Origin: Bacteroidetes bacterium HGW-Bacteroidetes-6 | GTDB taxonomy: Bacteria > Bacteroidota > Bacteroidia > Bacteroidales > DTU049 | DNA length: 45,803 nt | Direction of reading: 5' to 3' | Assembly (NCBI GenBank): GCA_002842495.1 | Contig: PHDB01000026.1 | Coordinates: forward strand, 1 to 45,803 | Shown here: in pieces, positions 25,698 through 35,099 of the stretch | Layout: every line of letters begins with the position of its first letter | Position numbering within the stretch: the stretch's first letter is position 1 | Position numbers and translations under genes: made by a program | Notes under the pieces: model-generated | Database searches by the model: none | Told to the model about the DNA's origin: nothing | The model's input: only the letters and a program-made list of their open reading frames with translations

Positions 25698-27311
25698 ATG
25701 AAAAATATTTTTGTTTGGATTTTAGCAGTCTTTGTTTGCGGTTTGTTTAACATGTCTGCTCAGGTGATTCCTGCTAAATCGACTGTGAATTCGGTAACGG
25801 TATATATGCTTGGTGCCGAACTTCATTCAACATCAGAAGTGAATTTGACAAAAGGGAAAAGCACTGTGGTGTTTGCAGGTCTTAGCCCTCAGCTCAATCC
25901 GGGAAGTATCCGATTCAGTGTAGAAGGCAGCGATGCAACTATTCTGAGTGTTTCGTCACGGACAAACTATCTGAACGGGCAGGGCGACAACAAACAAATC
26001 AAGTTGCTGAAAGATTCGGTTGAAATTTTGCGCGATAACCTGAGTCGCATAGCCATGAGTCGCGAGACCTATGTGAAGGAAAAAGACCTGTTGTTTAAGA
26101 ATCAAAGCATTGGCGGGACCGAAAACGGAGTAAAAGTTGAAGAAATTCAACGTTCGGCCGATTTTTTTCGTCAGCGAAGCAACGAAATCAATGACCTTTT
26201 GTTCGATTTGAGCAAAAAGGAAGCTAAATTCCGCGAAACACTCAGTCGCCTCGAACAAGAGCTTAGCGAAATGAATGCGCAGTATAATCCACCTTCATCT
26301 GAGATTGAAATTACAATAATGACACAACGTTCGGGATTGGTGAAATTCGACTTTTCGTATATGGTGAGTGGTTGCGGCTGGGCTCCAAAATATGATATTC
26401 GTGCTGATGGTATCGACAAGCCAATTCATTTGGTGTATCGAGCCAATTTATTCAACAATTCGGGCGTCGATTGGAACGATGTGAAAATAAAACTATCAAC
26501 TGCCGAACCCGGCCGAAGCGCCACCAAGCCCACACTCGACAAATGGGCACTCAACTATGGATCGGACGTTGATGATGGTTTTATTTCGAACGAAATCAAT
26601 ATGGATCAATGCGCTACCATCAACAAGGAATCCGGCGGTGGACCTGTTGGATTTGAGACCATCCGTGTTGATGAACTTAGTCAGGAATTTGATATTGCAG
26701 TGCCTTACACCATTCTTTCTGATTCGAAAGCTTATACGGTGGAAGTAAGTACATTCGATCTGCCTGCCAAATTCGACTATTTTGCAGTTCCCAAAATGGA
26801 CCGCGATGCATTTTTGGTTGCTCGTATCAGCGATTGGAACAGACTGAATCTGGTGAGCGGACATGCTTCGGTATTTTATGCAGGTTCTTTTGTTGGTCAG
26901 AGCTATATCAACACTTCCACTGTGGCTGACACCATGAGCATTTCGCTGGGGCGCGACAAGCGTATTGTAATTAAACGCGCACAGAAAATGGAAGACTCGA
27001 AAAGCCAGGTTATTGGCAATTCGCTCAAAGAAACTTTTATGTACGAAATTGTGATTCGCAACAACAAAGAGTCGGTAGTCACTATCAGTCTTCAGGATCA
27101 GGTACCGGTTTCACAAAATGGTGATATCACTGTTGATGTAATCAATATTTCGGGGGGAATCCTGGATCCGTTGAGTGGAATTGTTTCGTGGAATCTGACC
27201 CTTCAGCCGGGCGAGACCAAACAATTGATTCTTCATTATTCAATAAAGTATCCGAAGAATCAGAAAATTGAGAAAAGGCGCTATCGTTCAGTGAAAAACG
27301 CCATGTTTTAA
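25698..27311 (+). CDS. Mucoidy inhibitor MuiA-family protein (DUF4140 and DUF4139)
   Basis: A 537-aa exported protein with a signal peptide (about 1-22, cleavage at MSAQ). The N-terminal DUF4140-like region (about 25-95; SVTVYMLGAELHSTSEVNL, GLSPQLNPGSIRFSVEG) leads into a coiled coil (about 100-195) rich in Lys/Glu. The large C-terminal DUF4139 beta domain (about 210-535) includes YMVSGCGWAPKYDIRADG, RANLFNNSGVDWNDVKIKLSTA and PGETKQLILHYSIKYPKNQ. The family name comes from a described mucoidy-inhibition phenotype; the molecular function remains unknown. The T9SS gene after it starts 25 bases downstream and may share the transcript. Confidence 0.9.
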   Translation: MKNIFVWILAVFVCGLFNMSAQVIPAKSTVNSVTVYMLGAELHSTSEVNLTKGKSTVVFAGLSPQLNPGSIRFSVEGSDATILSVSSRTNYLNGQGDNKQIKLLKDSVEILRDNLSRIAMSRETYVKEKDLLFKNQSIGGTENGVKVEEIQRSADFFRQRSNEINDLLFDLSKKEAKFRETLSRLEQELSEMNAQYNPPSSEIEITIMTQRSGLVKFDFSYMVSGCGWAPKYDIRADGIDKPIHLVYRANLFNNSGVDWNDVKIKLSTAEPGRSATKPTLDKWALNYGSDVDDGFISNEINMDQCATINKESGGGPVGFETIRVDELSQEFDIAVPYTILSDSKAYTVEVSTFDLPAKFDYFAVPKMDRDAFLVARISDWNRLNLVSGHASVFYAGSFVGQSYINTSTVADTMSISLGRDKRIVIKRAQKMEDSKSQVIGNSLKETFMYEIVIRNNKESVVTISLQDQVPVSQNGDITVDVINISGGILDPLSGIVSWNLTLQPGETKQLILHYSIKYPKNQKIEKRRYRSVKNAMF

Positions 27312-27336
27312 ATCAGGCAATTAAATCTCTAATCAT

Positions 27337-28533
27337 ATGAAAATCCGTAATTATTTTTTCATTGTATTTGTTGCTTTGTCAACAATTTCAAACGCACAAA
27401 CAGCCACATCGGTTGCCAATGGCAGTTGGACTGCGCCTACTACCTGGGATTGTATGTGTATTCCCACCGATGGTTATACTGTAACCATCAATCATGCTGT
27501 AACGATGGGCAATAGCTGGTCGGTATCTTCTGGTAGCATCACCATAAATTCGGGTGGTTCGCTTACCGAAACAGGTTCGGGCAATGGTATTCTTGTTTCC
27601 GGAACCGGCGACATTACCAATCATGGGACTTTCACCTTTTCTAAATTGGCGGTTTATGCGGGAACATTCACCAATACTGGAATTATGAATGGCTTTGATA
27701 GCTTGTATATGGGCGTAAGTACAACCAATACTGGCTATATCACAACCGATGCCTGTTATGCTCTTGGCGATATTACCAACAATGAGTCGATCACGGCAAA
27801 CGAATTTTTGAATGATGGGATTTTTGTCAATATACAGAATGCTCATTTTGTTAACTTTTTCAACAACAATTCAGCTTCGAATTTGGGAACAATTGAAACC
27901 ATCGATTTTTACAACAATGGTGGAATGATGAATTCTTCTGATATTTATGTTGCAAACGACTTTACCAATGCAGCATATTTCTACAATACTGCTTCGGCTT
28001 TGTTGCAAATGCTCGGAAATGCAACCAATGGAGACTCGGTAAACCACGATGCCATGTTGTATAATGATGGGCAGGTAACCATTGTTCAAAATTTCACCAA
28101 TGTCGATACGTTGGAAGGAGCAGGTCATGTTTGTGTTGGCGAACTTTCATCGAATGTTGGTTATATGGATGGTACTTTTGAGTTTTGCGACAACACACCT
28201 CCCGCTGTTACTCCATTTATTGATGCAAATACCGGTTTCATCGGAGCAGGAGTTACCTACTGTAGTGGTCCATGTTTGAGTGGAATTGATGAAAATATTA
28301 CGCAGATTATTGCGGTTTATCCAAATCCGGCCACCGATTATGTTTTGGTAGAATCTCAAACAGAAGAATATTGTTGGGCTATTTACGATGCTGCTGGACG
28401 AATAGTGTTGAATGGAAATGCAGAAGCAAATCAGGAATCGCTTATCGATATTTCCATGCTCAAAGACGGAATTTATCAAATGATATTGGTATCGAATAAT
28501 TCATTGAAATCGGCAATCATTGCAGTGGAATAG
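27337..28533 (+). CDS. Secreted beta-helix-like protein with type A T9SS sorting domain
   Basis: A 398-aa exported protein. The signal peptide ends near residue 20 (TISNAQ). The mature N-terminus (SWTAPTTWDCMCIP, SGSITINSGGSLTE) resembles G8/parallel-beta-helix surface proteins. About 200 residues of Asn/Thr/Gly-rich short repeats follow (recurring TNTGI, ITNNESI, FNN), consistent with a solenoid. The C-terminal ~85 residues (AVYPNPATDYVLVES, IYDAAGRIVLNG, DISMLKDGIYQMILV) are a type A T9SS sorting domain. It is expected on the cell surface or released. Its stop is 3 bases from the convergent CapA-like gene's stop. Binding target unknown. Confidence 0.87.
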   Translation: MKIRNYFFIVFVALSTISNAQTATSVANGSWTAPTTWDCMCIPTDGYTVTINHAVTMGNSWSVSSGSITINSGGSLTETGSGNGILVSGTGDITNHGTFTFSKLAVYAGTFTNTGIMNGFDSLYMGVSTTNTGYITTDACYALGDITNNESITANEFLNDGIFVNIQNAHFVNFFNNNSASNLGTIETIDFYNNGGMMNSSDIYVANDFTNAAYFYNTASALLQMLGNATNGDSVNHDAMLYNDGQVTIVQNFTNVDTLEGAGHVCVGELSSNVGYMDGTFEFCDNTPPAVTPFIDANTGFIGAGVTYCSGPCLSGIDENITQIIAVYPNPATDYVLVESQTEEYCWAIYDAAGRIVLNGNAEANQESLIDISMLKDGIYQMILVSNNSLKSAIIAVE

Positions 28534-28536
28534 TTT

Positions 28537-29703
28537 TTAATATTCTACTTCCCTGATTTTATCGCTGGTATTCAGTTTTTTACGCGAATCAACCATCACT
28601 GAAGCAAAATCCTCCTGGTCTTCTTTGCCAGGAATATATTTGTCGAGATTCTTTTCAGTCATCATGCCAGGCATAAGAAAATAGCCTGGCTTTCTATCGC
28701 ACTTGTAGCGATAGAAAGGGATGAATCTTATATTTGAAACTTCCGGACGACTGTAGCGGGTTTTTTTAAGCGTGAAACCAACAAGCAATCCGGCGTCGGT
28801 AAGCGGGTCTTTTTGGTTTGAAATGAAATTGCCCATCGACCACATCACCAGTCGATTACTCATGCAGCCAATAGGTGTAACCACTTCCATGGGTTGAACC
28901 ACATGTGGATGACTTCCTACAATCACATCGGCACCGTTGCGCCAAAGAAAATCGGCAATGGCTTTTTGGTTGCTATTGGGTTTGGGTTGATATTCCTCGC
29001 CCCAATGAATGGAAACAATAATGGCATCGACGTTTTCCGATTTTGCTTTTTGAAAGTCGTTTGCCATCTGCATGGTGTCAATATAGTTAACCATGTAGGG
29101 CTGGGGGGCTGCAATTTTATTGGTGGCATAGGTGCAATTGAGAATAGCAATCTTCCAGCCTTTCACCTCCAGTATGAATGGGTAATTTGCCATCCGCTCA
29201 GCAGGATTCCGAAAAACGCCGGTATGCCAAATTTTGACGCTATCGGCATAGTCGAGGTTGCCCTCAATTCCTTTAGCTCCTCTATCGCAAGCATGGTTAT
29301 TGGCAAAGACAAAAAAATTGAATCCTGCGCGCACAAGGGCGTCGGCATATTCGCGTGGAGCACTGAATTTTGGATATCCGCTGTATGGTTCACCTGCAAG
29401 TGTGGTTTCAAAATTTACAAGTCGTACATCTGCTGTGTTAAGAATGGGGCGAAGGTAGGTATAGCATGAATCGAATTGAGCAATTCCCGTTTCAGAATCT
29501 TTGGCTGCACTGTATTGTGGCATGTGCATCATGGCATCGCCGGTAACCCAAAATGTAACCGAGTCGGCTTCGTCAAGTAGCGTTAGTGCTTTCTGAGGTG
29601 AGTTGCTCTTCCTACTTCCAAAAGGATTAAAAATGAGTAAAGCTGCCAAAACTACAACAACAGGTGCAGCAAAGAGAAATATTTTTTTTTGTTTCATCGA
29701 CAT
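28537..29703 (-). CDS. CapA-family metallophosphatase-like protein
   Basis: A 388-aa protein with one N-terminal hydrophobic helix (about 8-25), so membrane-anchored or lipid-free exported. The CapA/PgsA metallophosphoesterase-like motifs are all present: GDAMMH (D56), LVNFETTL (E99), FANNHACDRG (N136, H137), SIHWGEEY (H233) and GSHPHVVQ (H265, H267). Characterised relatives take part in poly-gamma-glutamate capsule synthesis or export, but no pgsB/C-like genes are nearby, so a capsule role is doubtful. It is the last gene of a four-gene minus-strand operon, starting one base after the upstream gene's stop. Start at 29703 chosen; an ATG two codons later is equally possible. Confidence 0.9.
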   Translation of the reverse strand: MSMKQKKIFLFAAPVVVVLAALLIFNPFGSRKSNSPQKALTLLDEADSVTFWVTGDAMMHMPQYSAAKDSETGIAQFDSCYTYLRPILNTADVRLVNFETTLAGEPYSGYPKFSAPREYADALVRAGFNFFVFANNHACDRGAKGIEGNLDYADSVKIWHTGVFRNPAERMANYPFILEVKGWKIAILNCTYATNKIAAPQPYMVNYIDTMQMANDFQKAKSENVDAIIVSIHWGEEYQPKPNSNQKAIADFLWRNGADVIVGSHPHVVQPMEVVTPIGCMSNRLVMWSMGNFISNQKDPLTDAGLLVGFTLKKTRYSRPEVSNIRFIPFYRYKCDRKPGYFLMPGMMTEKNLDKYIPGKEDQEDFASVMVDSRKKLNTSDKIREVEY

Positions 29704-29704
29704 G

Positions 29705-31138
29705 CTATTTGTTTTGCAAAAGTAATGGTAATATATAAAACGTATCGGATAATGTGACTCGTATCATATACAATCCATCTGAAAGATTACTGATTGAAAT
29801 GGGTTCATTGGCGTAAATAGAGCTGTTAAAGACCTCTTCGCCCTGAAGATTAAAGATTTGTGCAAGTGCTTTGTCCTGACTCTGGAAATTGATCCGGAAT
29901 TCACCCCGGGCAGGATTGGGATAAACCACAATATCTTTCTTCTGATGTTCGGGCATGGGAGTGAAATGAGCATAGTCGGATTCGTTGTAAACAGTGTAGC
30001 CCGTCACTTTTACAAGAAAAATGTTTGTTACTCCCGGTCCGTACGATTTTGTTGTTCCTATAAAGACCATTCCCCCATCTGCAGCAAAATCGAGATCGGC
30101 ACCCTCGTCTTCCTGCAAGCCACCATAATAGTAATAATATGCTGAGCCTGCACTATCAATCCAATGCCCTACATCGCTGTTTCCATAACCAAAATAATAC
30201 GAGAATGTACTCCCGGTCATGAAATAGCGGTTAAGGGAGTCAACAATTGCTCTTTTTATGTTTTGTAAATACCAGGGAGGGAAAATAATATCCCACGCAT
30301 TTGATCCATCTGAATTAATACATCCGTACCACATTCGGTAAGCAATACCTGTGTCGGGAAGCATTGAACCTACTGCCAATATTCTGTGTAAGGTGTCGGT
30401 AAGGCATGAATTAATGGTAAAATCGGCAGAATCTCTAACTGGCGAAAAAGTCCAAATCGTATCCAGATTAAAATCGAAGCGCCAAATGCGACTGATGGTG
30501 GAATCGTTAGATTGTATGTGGCTGTTTGATGCCAAGACAAGATTATCTCCGTATGTTGTGTCGATATAAACCCCTTTGTCATCATATCCGCCGTCAATAC
30601 GCTTGCAAAGCAACGAGTCACCTGTAGCTCCATCAATTTTATAAATGATGATGTCCTGATTGGCGGTGTCATTGCCCAAAGCATATCCGGTTAACCATAC
30701 ATTCCCGTATTTATCGCTTGTCGCACAGAATCCCTGATCCCATTCGGGTGTGCCAAAAGTTTTTTCCCAAAGAAGATTGCCGGAAGCACTTACCCGGGCG
30801 GCAAATATGTTATAGTCGGTTCCTTGAAGCACTGTTCCGCAAATTACCACTGACGTATCGTCGTGCCGGGAAAGATTTTCGCAGTTTGAGAGATTATATG
30901 AATCGAAATACCTTTCCCATACAATGTTTCCTGAGGAATTGACTTTGAATAGCCATGCTGAAGAAACACCTCCAAAGGTCTCACGATTTCCCGCCAGAAT
31001 ATATGTTGTGTCTTCGAAAGCAACAATACCTTTTCCTTCGTTGAAGGTACCCGGATTGCCATATGTCCTGATGAAGGCATTCTGCGCAAATGTTGAGGAT
31101 ATGAGTAAAAATGTTATTATGCTAAAAAATACTTTCAT
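29705..31138 (-). CDS. Secreted propeller-like protein with type A T9SS sorting domain
   Basis: A 477-aa exported protein (signal peptide about 1-18, ISSTFAQ). The body (about 20-385) consists of repeated blades with WLFKVNSSGNIVWERYF, FAARVSASGNLLWEKTFG, DIIIYKIDGATGD and FLVKVTG. This is the pattern of the seven-bladed beta-propeller proteins that Bacteroidota annotate as T9SS type A proteins with delta-60/SBBP-like repeats. The C-terminus (VVYPNPARGEFRINF, IFNLQGEEVF, LSDGLYMIRVTL) is a type A sorting domain. It overlaps the barrel gene upstream by 17 bases and abuts the CapA-like gene downstream, so its translation is probably coupled. Confidence 0.87.
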   Translation of the reverse strand: MKVFFSIITFLLISSTFAQNAFIRTYGNPGTFNEGKGIVAFEDTTYILAGNRETFGGVSSAWLFKVNSSGNIVWERYFDSYNLSNCENLSRHDDTSVVICGTVLQGTDYNIFAARVSASGNLLWEKTFGTPEWDQGFCATSDKYGNVWLTGYALGNDTANQDIIIYKIDGATGDSLLCKRIDGGYDDKGVYIDTTYGDNLVLASNSHIQSNDSTISRIWRFDFNLDTIWTFSPVRDSADFTINSCLTDTLHRILAVGSMLPDTGIAYRMWYGCINSDGSNAWDIIFPPWYLQNIKRAIVDSLNRYFMTGSTFSYYFGYGNSDVGHWIDSAGSAYYYYYGGLQEDEGADLDFAADGGMVFIGTTKSYGPGVTNIFLVKVTGYTVYNESDYAHFTPMPEHQKKDIVVYPNPARGEFRINFQSQDKALAQIFNLQGEEVFNSSIYANEPISISNLSDGLYMIRVTLSDTFYILPLLLQNK

Positions 31139-32324
31139 TCCGGCTGATTTTATAGGTCAGTTTCGATTCGAGAATATATGAAACCGGCGACAATTCATTG
31201 GAGAACGACATAAGTGATGGAACACAAAGCGTAAATGTAATATTTTTCGCAATTCTTGATTCGATGCCTAATCCGATGTTGAATCCCCCATACCCTCCAT
31301 ACTTCATGGGAACAACTACTTTTACTTTTGATTGTTCTGGCCACGAGATATCAAAACCGATTCGTGGAATAAAGCCAGGTAAGCCTATTTGCAATACGGA
31401 AAGACTTAGTCCCAAATTGTGGTATTGGGTCATGCATTGGCCGTATAGCATGAAAGGAAGAGATGAATGCAATTTTGCGGTATCTCCTTCGAGTTGAAGG
31501 TCTGATTCGAATTGGTTCAATTCGTCGTCGACAGCAGCGCTGAAATGCGAAAGGTCGTCGATATTGAGACCAGTGAAATAAAGCAACGAATCGCGTTGCG
31601 AATTAACTGATTTACTGTTAAACCACACATAGCCAAGATTTGAAGCTAGAATTTTCCAGTTAAATTGTCCGGTTTGCCCGGCAATGCCCAATTCGGCCGC
31701 AAATCCAATTCCATTTACTATTGGATAGCTGTTGCTGCGTTCGTATTGGCCGGAAAGCTGCAACGAAACGCTATCAGCGGATACAGAAGTGAAAAATGAA
31801 GATTTCCCAAAATCGACTTTCCCATACGAATACACAACAGCAGGTCCGGCTCCAGCAAAAATACGAATTGATTCATTTGGTTGAAAACCAACACCTCCAA
31901 TGGCGGTCGAAAAATGCCAACGCTCAAGACGTGACGGCTTCATCTGCACCTCTTCGCCAACAAGGCTATTGTTTCCGGTAAAAACGAGTTGAAATAGTTT
32001 TTGTGGAAACTCCATGCCAATCATCGATTGATGCGATGCCGAAACATAAGGCGAAAACTTTTTTGTTGCAGCAAAGCGAAATTCGGATCGGTTGAGAGAG
32101 AAAAACCCAAGCTTGTTTTTATTGCCGAGTTGATTTACAGCATCCCATTTGGTTGTAGAATCGATAAAGCTGCCGCCATAAAACGCATTGAAAAATGTGG
32201 TAGTTAGAGTTGCACTTTCTATAGAGTTAAGTGAATAGATGTCGAATTCGGGTTTAGCTTTATCCTGAGCTTGCGCTAAGCACAGGAGAAGCACCAAAAG
32301 AAAAGCAAAACAAGCACGCATCAT
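31122..32324 (-). CDS. DUF5723-like outer-membrane beta-barrel protein
   Basis: A 400-aa exported protein (signal peptide about 1-19, LCLAQAQ) made of amphipathic strands, ending in a strand and terminal phenylalanine (ISRNESIF), as expected for an outer-membrane barrel. Strand-like stretches FRFAATKKFSPYVSASHQSM and IGLGIESRIAKNITFTL suggest a DUF5723-type family, though this is by pattern, not alignment. Its ATG overlaps the stop of the lipoprotein gene (ATGA), and its end overlaps the T9SS gene by 17 bases, so it sits inside a translation-coupled operon. Possible role: the membrane anchor or channel for the adjacent lipoprotein and T9SS protein. Confidence 0.75.
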   Translation of the reverse strand: MMRACFAFLLVLLLCLAQAQDKAKPEFDIYSLNSIESATLTTTFFNAFYGGSFIDSTTKWDAVNQLGNKNKLGFFSLNRSEFRFAATKKFSPYVSASHQSMIGMEFPQKLFQLVFTGNNSLVGEEVQMKPSRLERWHFSTAIGGVGFQPNESIRIFAGAGPAVVYSYGKVDFGKSSFFTSVSADSVSLQLSGQYERSNSYPIVNGIGFAAELGIAGQTGQFNWKILASNLGYVWFNSKSVNSQRDSLLYFTGLNIDDLSHFSAAVDDELNQFESDLQLEGDTAKLHSSLPFMLYGQCMTQYHNLGLSLSVLQIGLPGFIPRIGFDISWPEQSKVKVVVPMKYGGYGGFNIGLGIESRIAKNITFTLCVPSLMSFSNELSPVSYILESKLTYKISRNESIF

Positions 32325-33883
32325 TCGACGTAGAGATTGAATAGTCCGGTGGCGAGCACCGATAGTTTGTAATTGGGATAGAATTTTACCTGCTGTCCGC
32401 TAGTTCCACCTGTGTTGAGGTGTGCTTCGATGATGGCTTGAACTCCTTCGTAAAGATGTACCGTTTGCGATGCGTCCAGAACCAATTTAAGCTGCGTAAG
32501 CGATGGCGCAATTACTTTGCCGTTGACATCGACTTGACCCGATGCAATTTCGTTGTCGGGAACAATGCTGTCAATCACAATTCCTGATGCGTCGGTTAGG
32601 AATATTTTGAATGTTGCTGCCAATGGAAATCCGTTGCTGACATTCAGGTACAATTCGCTGCTGTTGACCCATGCGTCTGACTTTGTGAGCGAATAATTGA
32701 TGGTATCGCGAAGCAAAAGGCCCGAGAAGGCAATGTTGAGAGGAATTTCGGCATGCATGTGCGCTTTCAGCCCTTGCCCATAATATACAAAATCATTTCC
32801 GGTCGAAACATTACCCAAAGGATTCATGGTGCCCGAAATGTCGTAATTAACAAGAGTTGGCAGGTTTTCGAAAAACTCGGCAACATTGGCAGTGCTGAAA
32901 TCGAGTGTTTTTGTAGAAGGTATGACAATCCCGGAGTAAGGAGGAACTTCGGTTGCCCTTGTGAGATTAATTGTTTTTCCAATCCAAGGACTGTTGAGAG
33001 CAACATTGGTATTTCCGGTTCCACTCAGCAAATTCATGGTGAAACTTGCATCTACGCCCAGATAGTTTTCAAGGGTAATACTCATGTCGATATTGTCCAT
33101 GTCGAGATAGTCTATACCAAGATCGCTGATGTACGGAAAATTGTCGTTGCCCGAAGCCACAATTTCGTGACGGCCAAAATAGCCGCGCGTATAGTCAATT
33201 ACAATGTCTTTAAACTCAACCAGAATATCAATACTGTCGTTATAGTTGATTACAACAGGTGATGTGGCTAATGGATTGGCATAAATTTTCAATGTCGATT
33301 TTAACGAATTGCAATGCATATACGAAGCACGCAAATCGAGAAACATGCCGCTGACATCAAAATCGGTCTGTAGATATTCGCCTGTCACCGGATAGCTGGG
33401 AATGGTTCCCGAAACAACCACAGGGCTCCCATTCAGAAGAGAATTGTCGAGAGAATATTCAATATAGGCATCATCGCCAACATAATTATAGGCTCTGATG
33501 CTTAAAGTTCCGCTTTTAATCAACATTTCAGTGAGAAAAGCACCATCAAGATTGTAGTATTTGCTTTCGGTTTTTTGCATCACCAATGTGCCTGGGGGAG
33601 CTGTGATCCCGATAGGAATAGCGTAGTGGATATAGTAAAGCGAATCGGGAAGCGAAACAAACGAATCGGTTGTAATGGAAAAAAGATCGTAATCGAAAAC
33701 AAAGGTAAGGCTCGAGTCGGCGTTGGTTTGCAGGAGCGAATCGGCAATCAGGTCGTTCATTCCCAATTCGGTGCTGAAAAGCGGAGTGCGCACATCTACA
33801 TCCCACGATGGATCTTTGGCACACGAAGCCATCAGCAATACCGCGGAAACGAAGATAATAATGAACCGAATTATTCCAATCAT
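32321..33883 (-). CDS. Large surface or periplasmic lipoprotein, function unknown
   Basis: A 520-aa exported lipoprotein: hydrophobic segment FIIIFVSAVLLMASC with lipobox LMASC (Cys at about 21). The mature part is beta-rich without a recognised domain, with several strand pairs rich in Asp/Thr/Ser (DYDLFSITTDSFVSLPDSLYYI, STLKIYANPLATSPVVI) typical of tandem Ig-like folds. It is the first gene of the four-gene unit and has a TACCTTTG -7 box 23 bases upstream of its ATG. It overlaps the barrel gene by four bases (ATGA). A functional coupling with that barrel is inferred. Confidence 0.8.
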   Translation of the reverse strand: MIGIIRFIIIFVSAVLLMASCAKDPSWDVDVRTPLFSTELGMNDLIADSLLQTNADSSLTFVFDYDLFSITTDSFVSLPDSLYYIHYAIPIGITAPPGTLVMQKTESKYYNLDGAFLTEMLIKSGTLSIRAYNYVGDDAYIEYSLDNSLLNGSPVVVSGTIPSYPVTGEYLQTDFDVSGMFLDLRASYMHCNSLKSTLKIYANPLATSPVVINYNDSIDILVEFKDIVIDYTRGYFGRHEIVASGNDNFPYISDLGIDYLDMDNIDMSITLENYLGVDASFTMNLLSGTGNTNVALNSPWIGKTINLTRATEVPPYSGIVIPSTKTLDFSTANVAEFFENLPTLVNYDISGTMNPLGNVSTGNDFVYYGQGLKAHMHAEIPLNIAFSGLLLRDTINYSLTKSDAWVNSSELYLNVSNGFPLAATFKIFLTDASGIVIDSIVPDNEIASGQVDVNGKVIAPSLTQLKLVLDASQTVHLYEGVQAIIEAHLNTGGTSGQQVKFYPNYKLSVLATGLFNLYVE

Positions 33884-33905
33884 GCCAACAGGTTTATTGT
33901 AAAGA

Positions 33906-33913
33906 CAAAGGTA
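33906..33913 (-). promoter_or_regulatory. -7 promoter element of the four-gene lipoprotein/CapA operon
   Basis: On the minus strand TACCTTTG is an exact TAnnTTTG match, 23 bases before the lipoprotein start codon. A possible ATTG -33 box is 23 bases further upstream. Confidence 0.6.
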
Positions 33914-34158
33914 ATCATTTTAGGTTGCTTTGCTTTCAATTCTTGTTAAGATGTTGAATCATCATCAATTCATGAACTTTATTTTGACGAATTTCATGAT
34001 TGCAATATAATTGCTATTCTGTTAGGGCAGAAAGACACCTGATCAATGCAAACAACTTAATTATGTTAAAATATTTTTTAAATTCGTGCCGATTAAAGTT
34101 AAAATTAATAGCGGAAGCCGAAAAGCTATACGAGTAGGCAAAATTAAATCTAATTGTC
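33914..34158. other. Intergenic region between divergent operons
   Basis: About 245 bases between the lipoprotein operon promoter and the tail-fibre-like gene hold no frame that looks coding. AT-rich runs occur around 34060-34090. I could not place a convincing promoter for the plus-strand gene. Confidence 0.45.
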
Positions 34159-35085
34159 ATGAAACTTACTTGTCTTGTTGTTGTTTTGTTTTTGTTGAGT
34201 TGCGATTTTGTGAATTCTCAAACTCTTCTTGTGCCTGGCGGAACAAGTGGAATTGGAGATAATTCTACCAATTCCTATGTTGGAATTGGTACTACGAGCG
34301 CGCCAACTGCTAAATTGGAAGTCGCCTCTTCTACTTCATATTCTGCTAAATTTTCAAATCTATCATTGGGAACTTATTTGCAACTTGGCGCAACATCGTA
34401 TTTTGGGCTATTTAATACAAATACCCATGCATTTTTGTTTTACAAGCCTGTTGTTAGCTCGAATGGTATATTCGGATCTTATGCAAATCAGGATTTGTTC
34501 TTTAATACTGGTGTAACAACGACGACTACCGGTACAACTCGAATGACAATTGATAATACCTATGGCTGGGTTGGTATTGGCACCAGTTCTCCTGCTGCAA
34601 TGCTCGATATACTAGATGCCAATACAGGTGATTATGGCTATTCTTTTGTTGTAAGGCCAAATCGTGATTTAAACAAGGCTGTTTCCGTTTATCGGAATGA
34701 TTTGTCGCAGGAGGTCTTTACAGTATGGGGTAATGGAGTAGTTAATACAAAGAAAATCTATGCGGAATCATTTCAGGTACGCCCTGATGCAATGGGTATT
34801 TCATGGTTCGACTATGTGTTTGATGATGATTATTCAATGATGAGTTTGTACGAATTGGAAAATTATATTAATAAGGAAAAACATTTGCCCGATGTTCCTT
34901 CAGCAACAGATGTTCAAGCAAATGGATTTTCGTTGGAGGAGATGGATGGCATATTGTTGAAAAAAGTTGAGGAATTAACACTTTATACTATCCAGCAGCA
35001 AAAGGAGATTGATGCATTGAAAGCTATAATTAGCGAACAGAATAAGAATATTCAGGTTTTAATGAACGAGCTCGATTCACTTTAA
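34159..35085 (+). CDS. Secreted tail-fibre-like protein with GIGT repeats and C-terminal coiled coil
   Basis: A 308-aa exported protein. The N-terminus (LVVVLFLLSCDFVNSQ) could be cleaved as a lipoprotein at LLSC (Cys15) or as an ordinary signal peptide after NSQ. The mature part has two copies of a YVGIGTTSAPTAKLEV / WVGIGTSSPAAMLDI motif, common in Bacteroidota phage-tail-like surface proteins. The C-terminal ~85 residues (WFDYVFDDDYSMMSLYELEN, HLPDVPSATDVQANG, then a Glu/Lys-rich coiled coil) resemble the trimerisation part of tail-fibre or endosialidase-chaperone proteins, but the S74 autoprotease dyad is not visible. It precedes the GH5-like gene by 14 bases with an AAGGAG ribosome site between. 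A trimeric fibrous surface protein is inferred. Confidence 0.78.
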   Translation: MKLTCLVVVLFLLSCDFVNSQTLLVPGGTSGIGDNSTNSYVGIGTTSAPTAKLEVASSTSYSAKFSNLSLGTYLQLGATSYFGLFNTNTHAFLFYKPVVSSNGIFGSYANQDLFFNTGVTTTTTGTTRMTIDNTYGWVGIGTSSPAAMLDILDANTGDYGYSFVVRPNRDLNKAVSVYRNDLSQEVFTVWGNGVVNTKKIYAESFQVRPDAMGISWFDYVFDDDYSMMSLYELENYINKEKHLPDVPSATDVQANGFSLEEMDGILLKKVEELTLYTIQQQKEIDALKAIISEQNKNIQVLMNELDSL

Positions 35086-35099
35086 TTTAAGGAGTACTA

